Assembly (NCBI RefSeq): GCF_026230105.1
Contig: NC_079477.1
Location: 14,823,001 to 14,887,000 of the forward strand
Length of the DNA stretch: 64,000 nt
Direction of reading: 5' to 3'
Source: Diorhabda sublineata
Taxonomy: Eukaryota; Arthropoda; Insecta; Coleoptera; Chrysomelidae
Below are positions 35,720 to 48,134 of this stretch, piece by piece. Numbering within the stretch: position 1 is the first letter of the stretch; each line of letters starts with the position of its first letter. A program made the translations under genes and the position numbers. Under the pieces are notes generated by a model. That model was not told where the DNA came from and made no database searches. It was given only the letters and a program-made list of their open reading frames with translations.

Positions 35720-35727
35720 ATATACAT
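35720..35727. repeat. 8-bp target site duplication, right (ATATACAT)
   Basis: This is the exact partner of 33,489-33,496, directly outside the right hAT terminus. Confidence 0.93.
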
Positions 35728-36049
35728 GAACCCCCTTGAAACCGCATCTGTAGAGTTCATGCTTAAAATTCAATTACCATTGAAGTTGACAAGGATAATA
35801 AGTATAAATGTAGAGCGGGAAATCGAGAATTTTGACACTTCAATAAATTTCAATAACTTAGTATTTGGTGTGTAGTATATGTTTTATTGCTTTTAATATG
35901 TTACATCGTAATATACCTAGATTTTATTTGGCTACCTAAGATTCATTTACAGTTTCTAGTGACTAAAAATACTTTTATAGAATTTTTTACAGTACCATAC
36001 CAAAAAAACTCATTGAAGAAAAGTAGTAAAACGATTTCTCTTCTCACAA

Positions 36050-36405
36050 CACTCACAAAAAAAGGGGTTTATTGCGCCGTAAAGGGTTGTAAAAAAAAGA
36101 AAGTTACAGGTATTTTTTTCAGCTTTCTCCTGATTTTGTAAGATACATTGTAATATCTATCTTTAGTTGGATTTTGAAAATTTGATATTCAACACGTAGT
36201 ATGAATATCGTTCTAAAAAACCTTGTGTTAATTCAAAAATACTCGCTCTAATTTTCATTTGTGTGACTTCAGTTCTAGTTTATCTATTAAGTGGTGATTA
36301 TAATGTATCTACAAATGAAGTGTATATAATTTGTGTGAAACATTGAGAAGATCATCATTGTAAAGAAAATGTCATCAAATCATCTAGAAAGAAAATTCAA
36401 AAAAC
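36050..36405 (+). pseudogene. decayed THAP (C2CH) zinc finger
   Basis: The plus strand reads GVYCAVKGCKKKKVTGIFF at 36,063-36,120, the start of a THAP domain, with the first two zinc-binding Cys in C-x4-C. At 36,313-36,395 VYIICVKH, a stop, then EDHHCKENV and SSRKKIQKT supply the second half, with the C-x2-H pair. The spacing between the pairs is about 87 codons, longer than the roughly 35-50 usual in THAP, so there is an insertion or an intron. Stops and frameshifts occur between them. THAP domains open P-element-like transposases and many host regulators; no transposase follows here. Confidence 0.6.
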
Positions 36406-36419
36406 GGTAGGTTGAATGC

Positions 36420-37755
36420 TTTATTGGAAAATAAGAAATGGTATATTTTGATTACTTCATGAAAACTATTCCAGCACAAAAAATATTTGAAGGTTCTCTT
36501 TATCAAATAAGGAAATCAAATTTATATCCAATATACAGTTTGTTCACCTAAAATGAAATCAAATTATATTTATTCGAAAACAAAGTTCTACCTCAATATT
36601 TTACAATTGATAACAAAAGTCATGGCACTACCAGGTTCAAATATGCTATAACATTAATTTTTTCTATTGAAATTTGTAATGAATGTATATGCAATAAACA
36701 AATTCAATTTTTACTCAAATCATTAAAGTTCATATTTCCACCCTCTCTTTTAATATATTTTATCGTTTAAACTGCGCAATCTCGTTAGAAAAAATACTTC
36801 TAGAACTGAAATGATTTTCTTTGAATGAGTAGTATACGTATTGGGAGTTGCATACCAGTTGCGTCCCGCGGTAAAATTTTCATCGGGGTCACTATAAGGG
36901 TCGTATATGAATTGGGTCTCGAAGACCTTCTAAAAAATGTAGTACTAATTACTTCTTTACTAATTATACTTTCCAGGATTACCTATATCTAATTATTGAA
37001 CTCTGGTTAACCATTTTCTTACCCGGAGCTTAATTAAAATACATATTCCTAACTTATTAATCAAAACACCCCTTCTCATGTTGGGATAACTATCATGGAT
37101 GGGAATAAAGTTATTGCTGAAATTTTATGATCAAAAACATAACTTAACGGGATTAAAATTTAGAGGTGGGTGTAATTCCTCGTTCTGTGTATTTAACCTA
37201 TAAATAAGAAAACTTTACACGTCGAACTGAGCGCGAGACGCAACTAGTGTACAGCGGTATTGGTATCTCTAGTATTGGTTATTTTTCCATACGGTCAAAC
37301 AAGTTGTATTTTCATTTCACTAATTAATAGCGCTACCAGTTTTTATGTGTCTTATGAATTCTATCGTCAAACATTCCTTGTAACAAAGATCTACGTCTCT
37401 TTGTTTATTTCAAATTTTCATTATAAGAGGCGATATTTCTGCTTTATTAAAGAGTATATTTACTTTCTCTTGTCGAGGAGAAGACAGCACCAAAACAATA
37501 TCTGTTATGCTGTTCATCATCGTTTTAGGATAAAAGAGAAAACCAATAAAGTTTAGACAAGAGCCACATAATTACGGTCATACGCGTACGATGTATTATT
37601 GCTGAGGAAAATGAAGTAAATAGAATATACACACTTTTGATAACAACAAAACAACAGTGGAAATATTTTTTCCTGAGGTATTTACTAATAGCCTTTGAAA
37701 GACACACACAACGAAACAATCGTATAACACAGTGTAATCGTAAATATAGTTGGAA
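36420..37755. other. no gene supported; antisense open frames at 37,260-37,971
   Basis: A plus-strand frame at 37,260-37,556 (98 codons) and the window's second-longest frame on the minus strand at 37,525-37,971 (148 codons) have no recognised domain. The second overlaps a foldback-like element, so its openness may be a by-product of composition. Confidence 0.35.
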
Positions 37756-37766
37756 CCCAGACAAGG

Positions 37767-38165
37767 ATAACGGCCGATTCATAAACTTGACTTTCCGTTT
37801 GCTGATGCCGTTGACGTTTGCAGTTACAAAATTAAAAACATTGAAATGTATAAGGCTATTCATAGTCGCCGTCTGCTGTTGGTGACTTTCAACATAAACG
37901 AATTTTATCTTTTCTCGTCGGCTGTTCGTAGCAACTTTCGTAGCAAAAGAATTCTCCGTTATTTTCCACAATATAAATGTTGGATTACAAACAAAAACAC
38001 AAAAATATCATGAAAATAGAAAGCCGTACACACGTCAAAAAGAATAACAAAATTTTTAGGTTAACGGCAGTAACGTCAAGTTTATGAATTTGCTACGAAC
38101 GATAAATGACAACCGTCATCCGTGAACGGCAACGTCAAACAGAAAGTCAAGTTTTCGCCTTAAGT
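37767..38165. mobile_element. foldback/MITE-like element with long imperfect inverted ends
   Basis: The left arm near 37,778 contains AAACTTGACTTTCCGTTTGC then TGATGCCGTT. The right arm, read inward from 38,156, contains AAACTTGACTTTCTGTTTGA then CGTTGCCGTT. A second pair, TTCGTAGCAA (37,925) and its inverted match (38,090), and a further CAAGTTTATGAAT copy lie inside. This is a composite inverted-repeat structure of about 400 bp with no coding capacity beyond chance frames. The exact ends and the target duplication could not be fixed. Confidence 0.6.
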
Positions 38166-38284
38166 ACAGAAACTAAGACGCACGCAGTCGATTATAAGTT
38201 CTTACATGTTTTCACTTTTAACAATTGATCTGAAACCTTTCATAATTTATATCAAAGAGCTATAAAAATTGAAAAGCCAATTAC

Positions 38285-38400
38285 GTCTTTACCGGGCCAC
38301 GAAGACCAGTATCGCACCACGTCTGCGTTAAACCAGCGGTCCCAGGGGGCCTCTGATGCACAGTTACGCGGCTTACATATTTCAGAAACGCCGTCAACCT
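38285..38400. other. G+C-rich patch with hAT-terminus-like CAGCGGTCCC
   Basis: In the middle is CCAGCGGTCCCAGGGGGCCTC, unusually G+C-rich for this window. CAGCGGT resembles the first bases of hAT termini, but no inverted partner with an 8-bp duplication was found. It may be a solo end or an unrelated repeat. Confidence 0.25.
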
Positions 38401-39309
38401 ATTAAAAAATAATTTTCTCAGTTATAATTCACCAAACGCTCAAATTGAATTTATTCCACACATATCCGCATTGTATAGCTGTTCAGCTTTCACATAGAAC
38501 CGAATAGACAAAGTTCTTAGTTATTTAAAAGACATTAATTATAACTTGAACATCTATATTCAAAATTGACTTATTTTTTCAGTTCCATTCTATTCTACTT
38601 CTGTCCATGGAAATTCACTGAGCTACAATTCTGTTTTGTATCTTTTGCCAGCTCTATCTATTATAAAATTGCTATATAATTCCTGAACTTAAAACAATAT
38701 ATTTTAAGATCCATCGTGTGTCTCCACACCATAGTAAATTATCTAACGATTTATTCAGAATATTCACTGAAATATTAGGATTACAATGCAGTTAACTACT
38801 ATATTAAAGGAAACCTTAAACCGTTTAAAGAGACTGCAATAAAAGTTAAAGAAATCTGCTCGTTGCTTGAAATACCTCCATCCGATCGGTTGGATTTGCG
38901 GGTACTGACTCGTGCGGATAGATGGCGAACTATTGCATTATATACCAGTTAATTTTTGATTTATGGAATTATAACAAAAGTTATATATCTAGAATAAATG
39001 TTTTATGTGTTAAAAACGAAAAACGAAAAGCTAGATCTTGTCTTACTTTTCAAAACGTTCATAGAATATATAAATAGGTGTATAAAAAATCGTGGAAATT
39101 TTGGAATTTATGTTTTAAACAAAACTTGATTATCAAAATTATTTGAAAATAACCATATTGTATATTACACAAATATTACTTCAAGTGGAATGAACCCAGG
39201 AAATATAATTACTCATAACTTATATTCTAAGATTGAAATTGATAAATTGACGTTGAAACCAGTAGCGTACGTATTTTTTTAAGCATTGATATATCAAAAT
39301 GACCCACCT

Positions 39310-39370
39310 AATGTATATATGTATATATATGTATATATGTATATGCATAATGTATATATATATGTATAAA
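39310..39370. repeat. (TATATG)n-type microsatellite
   Basis: An irregular run of TATATG and TATA units, about 60 bp long. It is a simple-sequence repeat with no further structure. Confidence 0.9.
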
Positions 39371-40485
39371 TACATTCTACGTTAGGTATTTCCAATACCT
39401 AACCTAAGCTTACCTAGCCATGAATTGATTTATTCATAAATTACCAGCAAGTACTTAGAGAAAAGATGTTATCCAAAATTGACTACTGAAAGAACACACA
39501 GTTTGACTTAGATGGTAAAAGGAAAAGATATACTTAGTCTAGTATCCCGTTACTTAAATGTCATTGAACTTATTTGAGAAAATCAGCACTTAGTAGCTAG
39601 GCTTGATGATAATATGGTTGTATTAAAAATAATATATCTATTTCTTTGAAATCCTTGAATTCTAGATAAAGACGGAAGGAATTGCTCTCGTTCATTTAAC
39701 ACCCCCCAATATATTAATTGGGTTTTAAATTGACAAAGTTATCTTATTTTTCTGATTAAACTGTATGATATATCTCAATTTTTCTTAAATAATTATATTA
39801 GAGCAACATAATGGGAATTATCTTAGTCTACTCGCTAGTGTAATAGTTATGGTTGGTGTTGTCAGGATGCATTATAATTGTTTTAATAAATTAAACCAAT
39901 ACTGGTGGTAAAGTGGATCAAACAAGGGTTTAGAAAAGCACGTTGCTTTTCAATATCATCATAGTCGAAATTATATAAAAATACGTTAACTGGAAGGATA
40001 CAGGAATGGTTATAAGATCCTTTTTCAGCCAATCATCCGAAACTGGAAACAGGAAACTACAATGGCTCTAAAATCGTGCAAGTGATAAGGTAATATCAAC
40101 ATCTAAAACTAAATACATGACAACATGATAAATTAATAGGATATGTGATGGAGTTGAGATCTTTGGGTGGAATCAGTAGATGCGGACATCGAAACCTAGG
40201 CTCAATAATAGATCAACAAAGCCAGTAGAACAGAAATAAATAGGACAATAATCGGCAGATAACAAAGTACACTGTCGACACAAGACAAATATTTCTTGTA
40301 ACAACAAAGATATGGGTGTTAAGGAGAATATATTCATGGAGAATATGAACCCATGGATAGTTATCACTTTTAGATGGTAAAATAGAAATAACTATTCTAA
40401 TACTGATACGATAAGGAGTTTCTAAGCCCTTTTCATTCCAGCAATATAATAGATGAAATTATGAAATAAAGACTTGAACTGAAAT

Positions 40486-40560
40486 TGCAAGCTGGATGTT
40501 GACAACAGTATTATCGAAAAAATAATGGAGTTCAAGTATCTGGGAACTATCAGAACAGGA
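40486..40560 (+). pseudogene. LINE reverse transcriptase scrap
   Basis: The plus strand reads CKLDVDNSIIEKIMEFKYLG, an exact fit to the segment after the palm domain in RTE-like LINEs ('CKL.VDG.IIEQ.M.FKYLG'). The sequence before it (39,960-40,480) is probably the same element but too worn to read. The usual C-terminal domain does not follow. Confidence 0.6.
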
Positions 40561-40699
40561 TGGCGTCGAAGCCGTCTTTTATTCTTTCGTATTTTATCCT
40601 TTTTGTCTCCGCTGTTTCTTTCACATTTCCCAGTTATTTTTACCTGCTACACTTCTAAGTTTGATTGTTTATCTGAACCAGTAACTTCAATGAAACAAG

Positions 40700-43280
40700 G
40701 AGTCTGAACATACTGGGTTCTAAATAAGTGTGAGCACGAAGTGATTCCGTGAACCAGACTATAGTTATGTATAACCATATTCAATACAATATTTAATAGA
40801 AATAATAGTTGTTTTAATGCCAAATATTCCCTATCAAATATCCTTTGTTATTTAAACAGTTTTTTTTATGATGCGGCTGTAATAGAGCCATTAGAGAAAT
40901 AAACACGGTACTTCAAAAAGCCGACAGAGTAACGACTCAAATCGAACCATAAAACACCGACAAGTATAAAATTGGCGTTTATATGACTCTAAATTTAACG
41001 ATCGCTTTAATCTGGGCCTTTTATTATTATTATCATCTCATAAACAGTGGTTTTGACGATGGTGGCGCGTGCCTAGAAGACTTCGGCTTTTACTCGGCTA
41101 TTTTTACAGTTTAAGTGTAGTAAAAGTCTTTTTAATGACCGTTTTATTGCAACTACCTACTACGAATGACTTACAAATGTCACATAAAATTTTTTGTTTT
41201 CCTTTTCGGACAAACAATACAGATCGTAAACAAGAAATATATATCGTTTTTTTAGGATACAGGTAGAAATTATGTGCGAACTTAGAGAATCGTTAATAAA
41301 CAATGTTCAATGCAATCTCGAACATACTTACACAAAACTTCGTCATAAGAATTTACTTCTGAGTATTTTATTCGCTCGAAGATATTTATAAATTCATGGA
41401 CATTCATTCACCCATTTCATCAATTCGTTAGTTATTTTGTTTGTCCTATATCTCATTATTCATTGAACATGATTTGACTTTTTCATTTGTTTGACTATTA
41501 TCAACTTGATTATTCGAATTTAAATCATTATTTTTCTTTTATGCTAATCAGGGATAACCCAAATATAATTTTGATCTTTCGTTCAAGAATATGATTCCTT
41601 ACAGTATTTACACATCGTTAGAACAAAATTATCTCCATTGTCATTTGAAACGGCTAATTTTCTTGGCTTTATATTTTTATGGGAAAAACAATTCATTTCA
41701 TCTTATTACTCCAGAGAACAACGTTGAAAATAAGGTATCATCTACTATCATGGATTTGCATAAAATTTTGGAAATAAGTTCTATCTATCCTTCACTTCAA
41801 TTTTATAAATTATTATAAGGGGTGAAAACTAAGCCGTATTGTCAAAAATCAATAAATTGAAAGTTGATAAAACATTTGTAGGGTTGCAATAGAGATCACA
41901 TGATGGTTTAAAATACTATATACATTGTTCAACCCTTAATCAATGTATTTCAGCCCTTAAAAACCAAAACACTCTGATAAAATTGAAAAAAAAACAAATA
42001 TAGTACTCTATCTTACTTAAATTATATTAAAAGTGTTTTTTTATTGTATTCAACTCAAATGTTTCTTCACAAATTTTTAAAATTGCAAAAAAGTTATAAA
42101 AAATCTTATTAAAAGAATTAAACATATTACTTATGTTCAATTGATATTTTTTATAGTGCTTGATTGGAGCAGGTAGTCGAATAAGTAACCACTTTGTTGA
42201 AAAATTTATGATCTTTTAGGCTGAGAATGTTCGGAAAACATTGAACCCTCGATTTTTTAAAGGGCAACGTCCAAGCACTCCAAAACGGTATCAGTCACAC
42301 GATACTGTGAACTTTGAGATGTTACATATTTCTCGATTAATTCTGAAGTTAAGAATAAAACAAAAAAAAACAAAATTTCTATCTAAAAAATGACCCAACC
42401 TTTTTGTTCTCTAGCAGTTTTCACATAACTCCAAGTTATTTTTTAAAAAATTGCTTTCTCCATTGTAACCATATTTTTTTCAGAATCAAGCATTCAAACT
42501 TCGTGATTCTACTATTTGTATTCAATTAAAGAGATTTGGAAATATATAACATTTTATTTCAATTAGGATGGCAATATCAATGGTAGAAATGAAGTTTTTT
42601 CCATGAAATGAAGGGATTCTATCTTATTTTCGTCACAACTCTCTTATTTTATGTTTTACAAAGTCTTATGAAGTCGCAATTCAAAGAGTTTTTTAAAGTT
42701 CTTTACAAAATATCCAATACATTTTTTTCGTAAAATTCAATTTTCAATTTTTCACTAGTTCCTCCTTCAATAAATTATAAGTCGGTTTGTATTCGGTCTA
42801 TAACCAAAAAAAATCTTTTTACTTTTTAAAAGCTACATGTAACCTACTCACATTTTTTGAGTTATTTGTGATGAATCGTTTAAAAATATGCTTGTAACAA
42901 GAATTTTTAAAATTCCAATCATAAATAAGACAAAAAGTATTGATTTTTCGAAAAAACTCCATAGAGTACTTTGTGCTTAGAAGACTTTTTTCCATCGATC
43001 TCTATGGTTAGTTTCAACAAAAAAATTACCACCCTCTGTTGGTGTGGTATTCACCCCGAAAGTAAAAGCACAAATCGGCATAGAGCAAACTGCTTTTGAA
43101 GTTATTTACAATTTATTGTTAAAATTTCAACCAACTCGATGCGTCTTGATGGGAATCTGAGGTAAAAACCTTTGTACGCTGGACTATATGATTTATCGAC
43201 ATTTAATGTTCAACCTAATCTACTAATTTATACTAATATAATACACTAATTTATACTAATTCTAGGTCACAACTATTCTC
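40700..43280. other. no gene supported
   Basis: Frames at 41,069-41,266 and 41,591-41,818 are open for 65-75 codons but lack domains or splice context. The block 43,020-43,200 reads as complex, non-simple sequence (TGGTGTGGTATTCACCCCG) and could be a piece of a dispersed repeat; that cannot be tested here. Confidence 0.35.
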
Positions 43281-43289
43281 AATTGTTTT

Positions 43290-43930
43290 AGCCTGTGGAC
43301 TTTTTCTGCAATTTTATGGTTTATGTGGTTATAACGTCGTTCTTCGTGACCTTCAGCAATCTTGTTTATCTCTCCTTTTACTGTTTTTAAACTGATTTTT
43401 TTCTTAGATCTTTATTCCGCTCATACCACTTGGCGTTAACTACCTAAATTCTTCAGTATTCATTTGGATTCTTTGAAGGCAAGCATAATTACTTTCACTA
43501 GTACAGAAACATAGTTGTAAATAAAGTGTATACGGGTATGAGTGCACTACCAACTTATTTTTAATATTATGTTGTGAACTTCTTCCTAATAACCAATTTA
43601 GTTCTTTATATTCAAATTTCAGTTCTTCCGCTTTATTTATGATATGTTTTTACCATTTTAGAATGTTATCCAGATTCAGTCCTATATAAATATTTAACAA
43701 TTTTCATATATGAGATCATATTGTTCAATGTAACTGTGAGTTTTTTTACTTCTATTTAAGTAGATAATATCGATATGGACAAATTCTGTTCATTAATTTT
43801 AATACACATTTTACTAGACCAGATATCTACTTTGATTATTAAATTTCATTGATCGCCAATTGATTCTCTAGCATCTCGTATTACAATAAGTTTGTGTAAT
43901 TATTTTCATCGCTTACATTGATATTGATAT
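43290..43930 (-). pseudogene. Jockey-clade LINE, C-terminal part
   Basis: On the minus strand are MCIKINEQNLSISIL (for 'KINE.KS....F'), VKKLTVTLNNMISYMKIVKYL, GLNLDNILKW with KHIINKAEELK, and LNWLLGRSSQHNIKNKLVVH. After a worn stretch come NAKWYERNKDLRKKISLK and TVKGEINKIAEGHEERRYN. This is the order seen after the FADD box in Jockey reverse transcriptases ('YLG..LD..LTW..HI', 'WLLGR.S.L...NK.L.Y', 'WY..N..LH.DL...TV..EI'). The upstream part with the catalytic box is not legible. The copy is broken in several frames. Confidence 0.85.
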
Positions 43931-43939
43931 TACCACCTG

Positions 43940-46335
43940 ATATAATGCAAGTTGAAAATTTGTTTGCTTACTTCTTAAGTACTGAGCTAAAGTATCATAT
44001 TATACCAGTTTATTCATGATAACTGATGAAGGTCTACGTTTTTTTATCGATTTCTTCTAATTTACTTATTCGAATATAAGAAGACTGTATTTCTATAGAT
44101 ATTTCTATAGAAATTCTATAGGTATTTTTAACTCAAATGTCTTCACTTAATTCTTCTATGTCTAAAAAGGATTTTGTGTTTTGCGGGACTATGTGCTTTA
44201 TTATGTTGTTGATCTAGTTTCCTTATTGTTGTTTGTAGTGAATCTATCTGAAATTTCATTCGCTGTATGATGAATAAAATTATTTCACAATACTTGAAAA
44301 CTTATGAAATAATCAATTAAATTGAGTTTTATAAAAGTTAAATCTCATGAATTTATTCTATTCCTGAAAAATCTTCTTGAATTACTTAATAATTTGGTTG
44401 TCCTTTGTTTTCCGGTAGATTCCACTGTGTCTTATTACTTATTTATCATCATCTGACTGATATAATAATAATATTTCTGACAATTGTGAAGATTATCCTG
44501 CAAAGAACATGTCGAAGGGAAAAATGATTTATACGAGTTGTAATTTTACCTGTCTACACAGTATTTCAAAGAAAACTCAGAAATTTCTATAGGGAGTGGC
44601 GAATTTTCATAATACAACCTTCATATCCAAATATTCTACCCTCGAAAGCTCCGCGTCAACACCCTTCTTCAAATGGTAAACGGTCGTGTAACACACTATT
44701 AGAAAGGTGTCTAATGTATATACATAATACTAAAATTTTTGTTTCGATTTATGAAATAAAAGTGAAAGTATTTTGGATAAAACTAAATCATTTATTGCTT
44801 ATAAGTAATAACACAAAAAACAACCCATTTTCAATGGCATTGGTAAATACTCCCGGTGTCAGTTACCTAAGCGACATTCTGTCAAAATTATCTGTCGCAA
44901 CTGTGCCATAGGCGTAGGAAAAATATATTTTTGACTCTAGGTGTCCCCACTTCAGGACATCAAGTTCTCTTCTTAAACACTGTATGTATGAGAAAAAATT
45001 TATAAAATAAAAAGTAGCAGACTTTTTTAGAGATTTACGTTCATTTCATTTACATTGAATCTTTGATATTTTTGCATTAACAAAGTTGAGTGAAGAAAAG
45101 TTCTTTAATATTATTTATTATTATATCTTGTTGCAAAAGTATTGCATAGAATATTGAAACTTAATAATTTAGCAGATCGAAAACAATTTGATTCTTCAAA
45201 ATGTCTCTTTTCCTACAAAAGATAGATAATATAACTTTATTGAAATGAGTTCTACGTTCTTGCAAACTGCAAAGTAATGAGCGACAAAGTTTAGTCATGG
45301 GAAACATCATCTACACAGGTTTGTGATGTAAAAAAGTGATTTGTTTACTTTTTGTGCAGCTGTTTGGAATCCTTTGTTGTTTCCTACAACGTAAACAAAC
45401 ATTCAAAGAAGAAATAGGGTGGAAATTGAGGCAAAGCAATGGAGACGGTCTAACAGCACATTCGATAGAACATTTTCAACCCTTGCGGTTATGTTATACT
45501 CGTTTGACAATATTCATAGGCGTGGAAGACCTAGTGTAACGAAAAAGAAATCGTAAAGGTCATACAGGCATTTTGAATATAGGAATTCGGACGATATTTT
45601 TCACAAAGGCGTCTGAAAATATAAATCTATCAATATGATGAAGTAAGGTAAAGGTATGGGAATTATTTAGAAAATTCCTGAAATTCATATTGCTTAATAT
45701 AATCTATTTTATTCAAAGTGCTTTGAACGAATAGTTATTGAATGACAAATTATGATAAACAATTTCATATAATCTAATGTGTCCTCTTTTCTGGCTATGG
45801 AACTGATGGATCTCAGGATTTGCAGCTGATCTATCAATCTATTAGAATGTTTGGAATGTGGGATAGCTCTGGATACCAATGATCTGCATTTCATGTGGCC
45901 CGAGGGGGATGCTTTGGAGTGGTTAGAGGTTGCATCCTTTCAAACCATATAATATACATTTAAGTTAAGTTAAGAGCTTTATTCTCCATATTTTTCAAAC
46001 TAGTAGTTGAGAATACTAGGCAAATTAGATCTGACAATTAACATTATTATTGAGTATTCGAGTGAATACAATAAATTTGAGGAGTGAAATTTGTTTTTGG
46101 CTATTTTTATCGGGAAAGATATCGGAAAAATGTTTAACATGAAAGCGTGTGCAGATGAACAAATTTGTTTTTTTTTTATTTTCAACAAAAATTCGACGTT
46201 TAGCGCATCACTAAGTTGATGCAAGAAATAAAAAAACCAATATGTAGATCTAATATATGTTTGATGATACTTTTTTGTTGCTTTTTTGAATTGATCGGAG
46301 AATATGAAAGAAAAAAATTAGTACTAATACAAAAA
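43940..46335. other. no gene supported
   Basis: Short frames at 44,714-44,911, 45,336-45,539 and on the minus strand at 45,709-45,894 were examined; none shows a domain. A direct repeat of CTATAG units lies near 44,090-44,120. The sequence is otherwise featureless. Confidence 0.4.
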
Positions 46336-46342
46336 TAGAAAC

Positions 46343-46600
46343 GTACAAAGCAGCGACACGATCAGTGGTGATTTATGGTGTTGAGATAGCGAATCAAAAA
46401 ATTAGGATAAAAATAGATAAGATAAAATAGATAAGATAAAATACGAGAAGAAAGAATGAGAAGATTCATCGATAATATTTTGGTAAAGATGCTAATGGAA
46501 GAGACATAGTGAAACTCATAGAAACACTCTGATTGTGATGGTACAGTCACGTATACAGAAGAGGTATTGAGGATACACTAAGAAAAATAACAGTGGTATA
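46343..46600 (+). pseudogene. LINE C-terminal scrap
   Basis: The plus strand reads TYKAATRSVVIYGVEIANQK (for 'IYK....PVVLYG.E.W'), then a worn helical stretch, then WYSHVYRRGIEDTLRK (for 'LRWYGHV.R......K'). These are the two landmarks of the C-terminal domain of RTE-like and related LINEs. A small duplication of AGATAAGATAAAAT lies between them at 46,415-46,445. No palm domain precedes it. Confidence 0.55.
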
Positions 46601-47189
46601 CAGAGCAAGGGAAATATTAAAAACAAAACTACAAGGGTTAATTTATAATTAAGACACCTGGGGAATGTACAGTCATGTTTTAAACATATTTATGTGATTA
46701 TACCTGGACGTTTGATTCATTTTTGAAAATGTTCTTTAACGCTATTGAAACAAATATTAGGCCATACCTACGTAAAGTAATCTTTTTTGTTATTGTAGAT
46801 ATTTGAACAGATCACAAACGTATATACCTACCTATGTTGTGTCGAAGCTCTGTAGGCATAATGTGCAAGTTATTGGCAAGAAAACTGAACAAGAAATTCT
46901 ATTTTTCTTAGAAAAACTCAAAACTAAGGGTATTAGCTTACAAATGGTATGAAATCTTGTAATTTTTCTTGCTCTTACTGTCCAACAATGGACAGTAACC
47001 AACCTGTTTATGTTTGTTTACAATAGCGCTGATTAGGAGTAACTACTTGTCCACCACTATCAGTTCGCGATCAAACGTCAACCGATATTCATCTCTGTTA
47101 ATGACAAGAAATAATTCTACCTGTAAATGGACACAATAGTAAATAAAAGTACTCAAGCGATCACCCTATTTTGACAAGACCAGAGTCAG

Positions 47190-48033
47190 CGTGAAGCTAG
47201 CAGTGCGTTGATCGTGAACCGGAGTCTGCTGTTTCCAGAGTTATCGTAGTTACCAAGAGAATGGTAACTCTGATCGAAGACGCTCCGGAGAAAAGGTGCA
47301 CATGCAGGAGAGATGACCGATTCATTGTCAGCACATCAGATAAGCGCGAGTAGTGGCTGAACAGTCAGAAGAAGTCTTGAGGCAGCTTACCTTGAACTAA
47401 AAAGGTCAGCTACTGTCTACCAAGCAGGCCGTCTACGATTTGCTAGGATTGGACTGACAAACAATGAGGCACCGTTCTCTTCTCAGAGTGTGCCTGTACG
47501 GTGGCGATGAAATAAGACGTGTCTACCGGAGACCTGGAGAAAGATTCGTGTTTCATGAAAGAAGACATGGCTTTTGGAGAATGTTCCTATATGGCTGGAG
47601 CGGGCATTTCAATGGAAGCAGAAACCGTATAGATTTTGATTGCAATTGGCAGTGGAGAGGGGGATTAACGGTGAACCGATACATAGAATAATTTTTAGAG
47701 TACCACGTCGATCCCCCCGTAAATTTCATCGGCGAAAACTTTATATAAAAGCAGGACAATGCCATTTCAAATACTTTAGGTTCCGTACGACAGTCTTTAC
47801 AGGATGTCGAAACTGCCCGTATGGATTGACTTAACTCCTATCGAGCATTCATATTTAAGAGATGAACTTAAGAGAAAAGTTCGGATTAGAAATATTGTAA
47901 GTACCAGCGACTAAATCGGACATCAAAACGTCGCTGGCATAGCATCGAACGAGATAGAGTAAAGAAACTTATTCGATCCATGAAACAGGGTTTGGAAGCT
48001 GTTATGGGTAGGGTAGGAAACAGTAAATATTGA
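47190..48033 (+). pseudogene. Tc1-like transposase, nearly full length but broken
   Basis: On the plus strand are SAVSRVIVVTKRMVTL and CTCRRDDRFIVSTSDKRE (the DNA-binding part). Next come RVCLYGGDEIRRVYRRPGER (after the first Asp box, whose 'FSDES' is lost), GISMEAETV, GGLTVNRYIE, PVNFIGENFI, KQDNA (second catalytic Asp), SLQDVETARMD and finally KKLIRSMKQGLEAVMGRVGN with a TGA stop at 48,031-48,033. The order and length fit a Tc1 transposase of about 330-340 residues. The 'SPDLNPIEH' box survives only as LTPIEHS. At least six frameshifts or stops break it. The flanks 46,970-47,190 and 48,034-48,130 probably include its ends, but no clean TA-flanked inverted pair was found. Confidence 0.9.
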
Positions 48034-48134
48034 TAGGTTAATTCCAAATTAATTATTATTTTAAAAATTTAGGCTTATCTATATTTTCTGTGCTGTTAAT
48101 TATAACCCTTTTTCATTGTAGATTCCTTTTCGTT

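Noticed and set aside
37525..37971. 148-codon minus-strand frame as a real gene
   Set aside because: It overlaps a foldback-like repeat, has an antisense open frame on the plus strand and contains no recognised motif.
38330..38355. Terminus of a second hAT element (CAGCGGTCCC)
   Set aside because: No inverted partner with an 8-bp duplication was found nearby.
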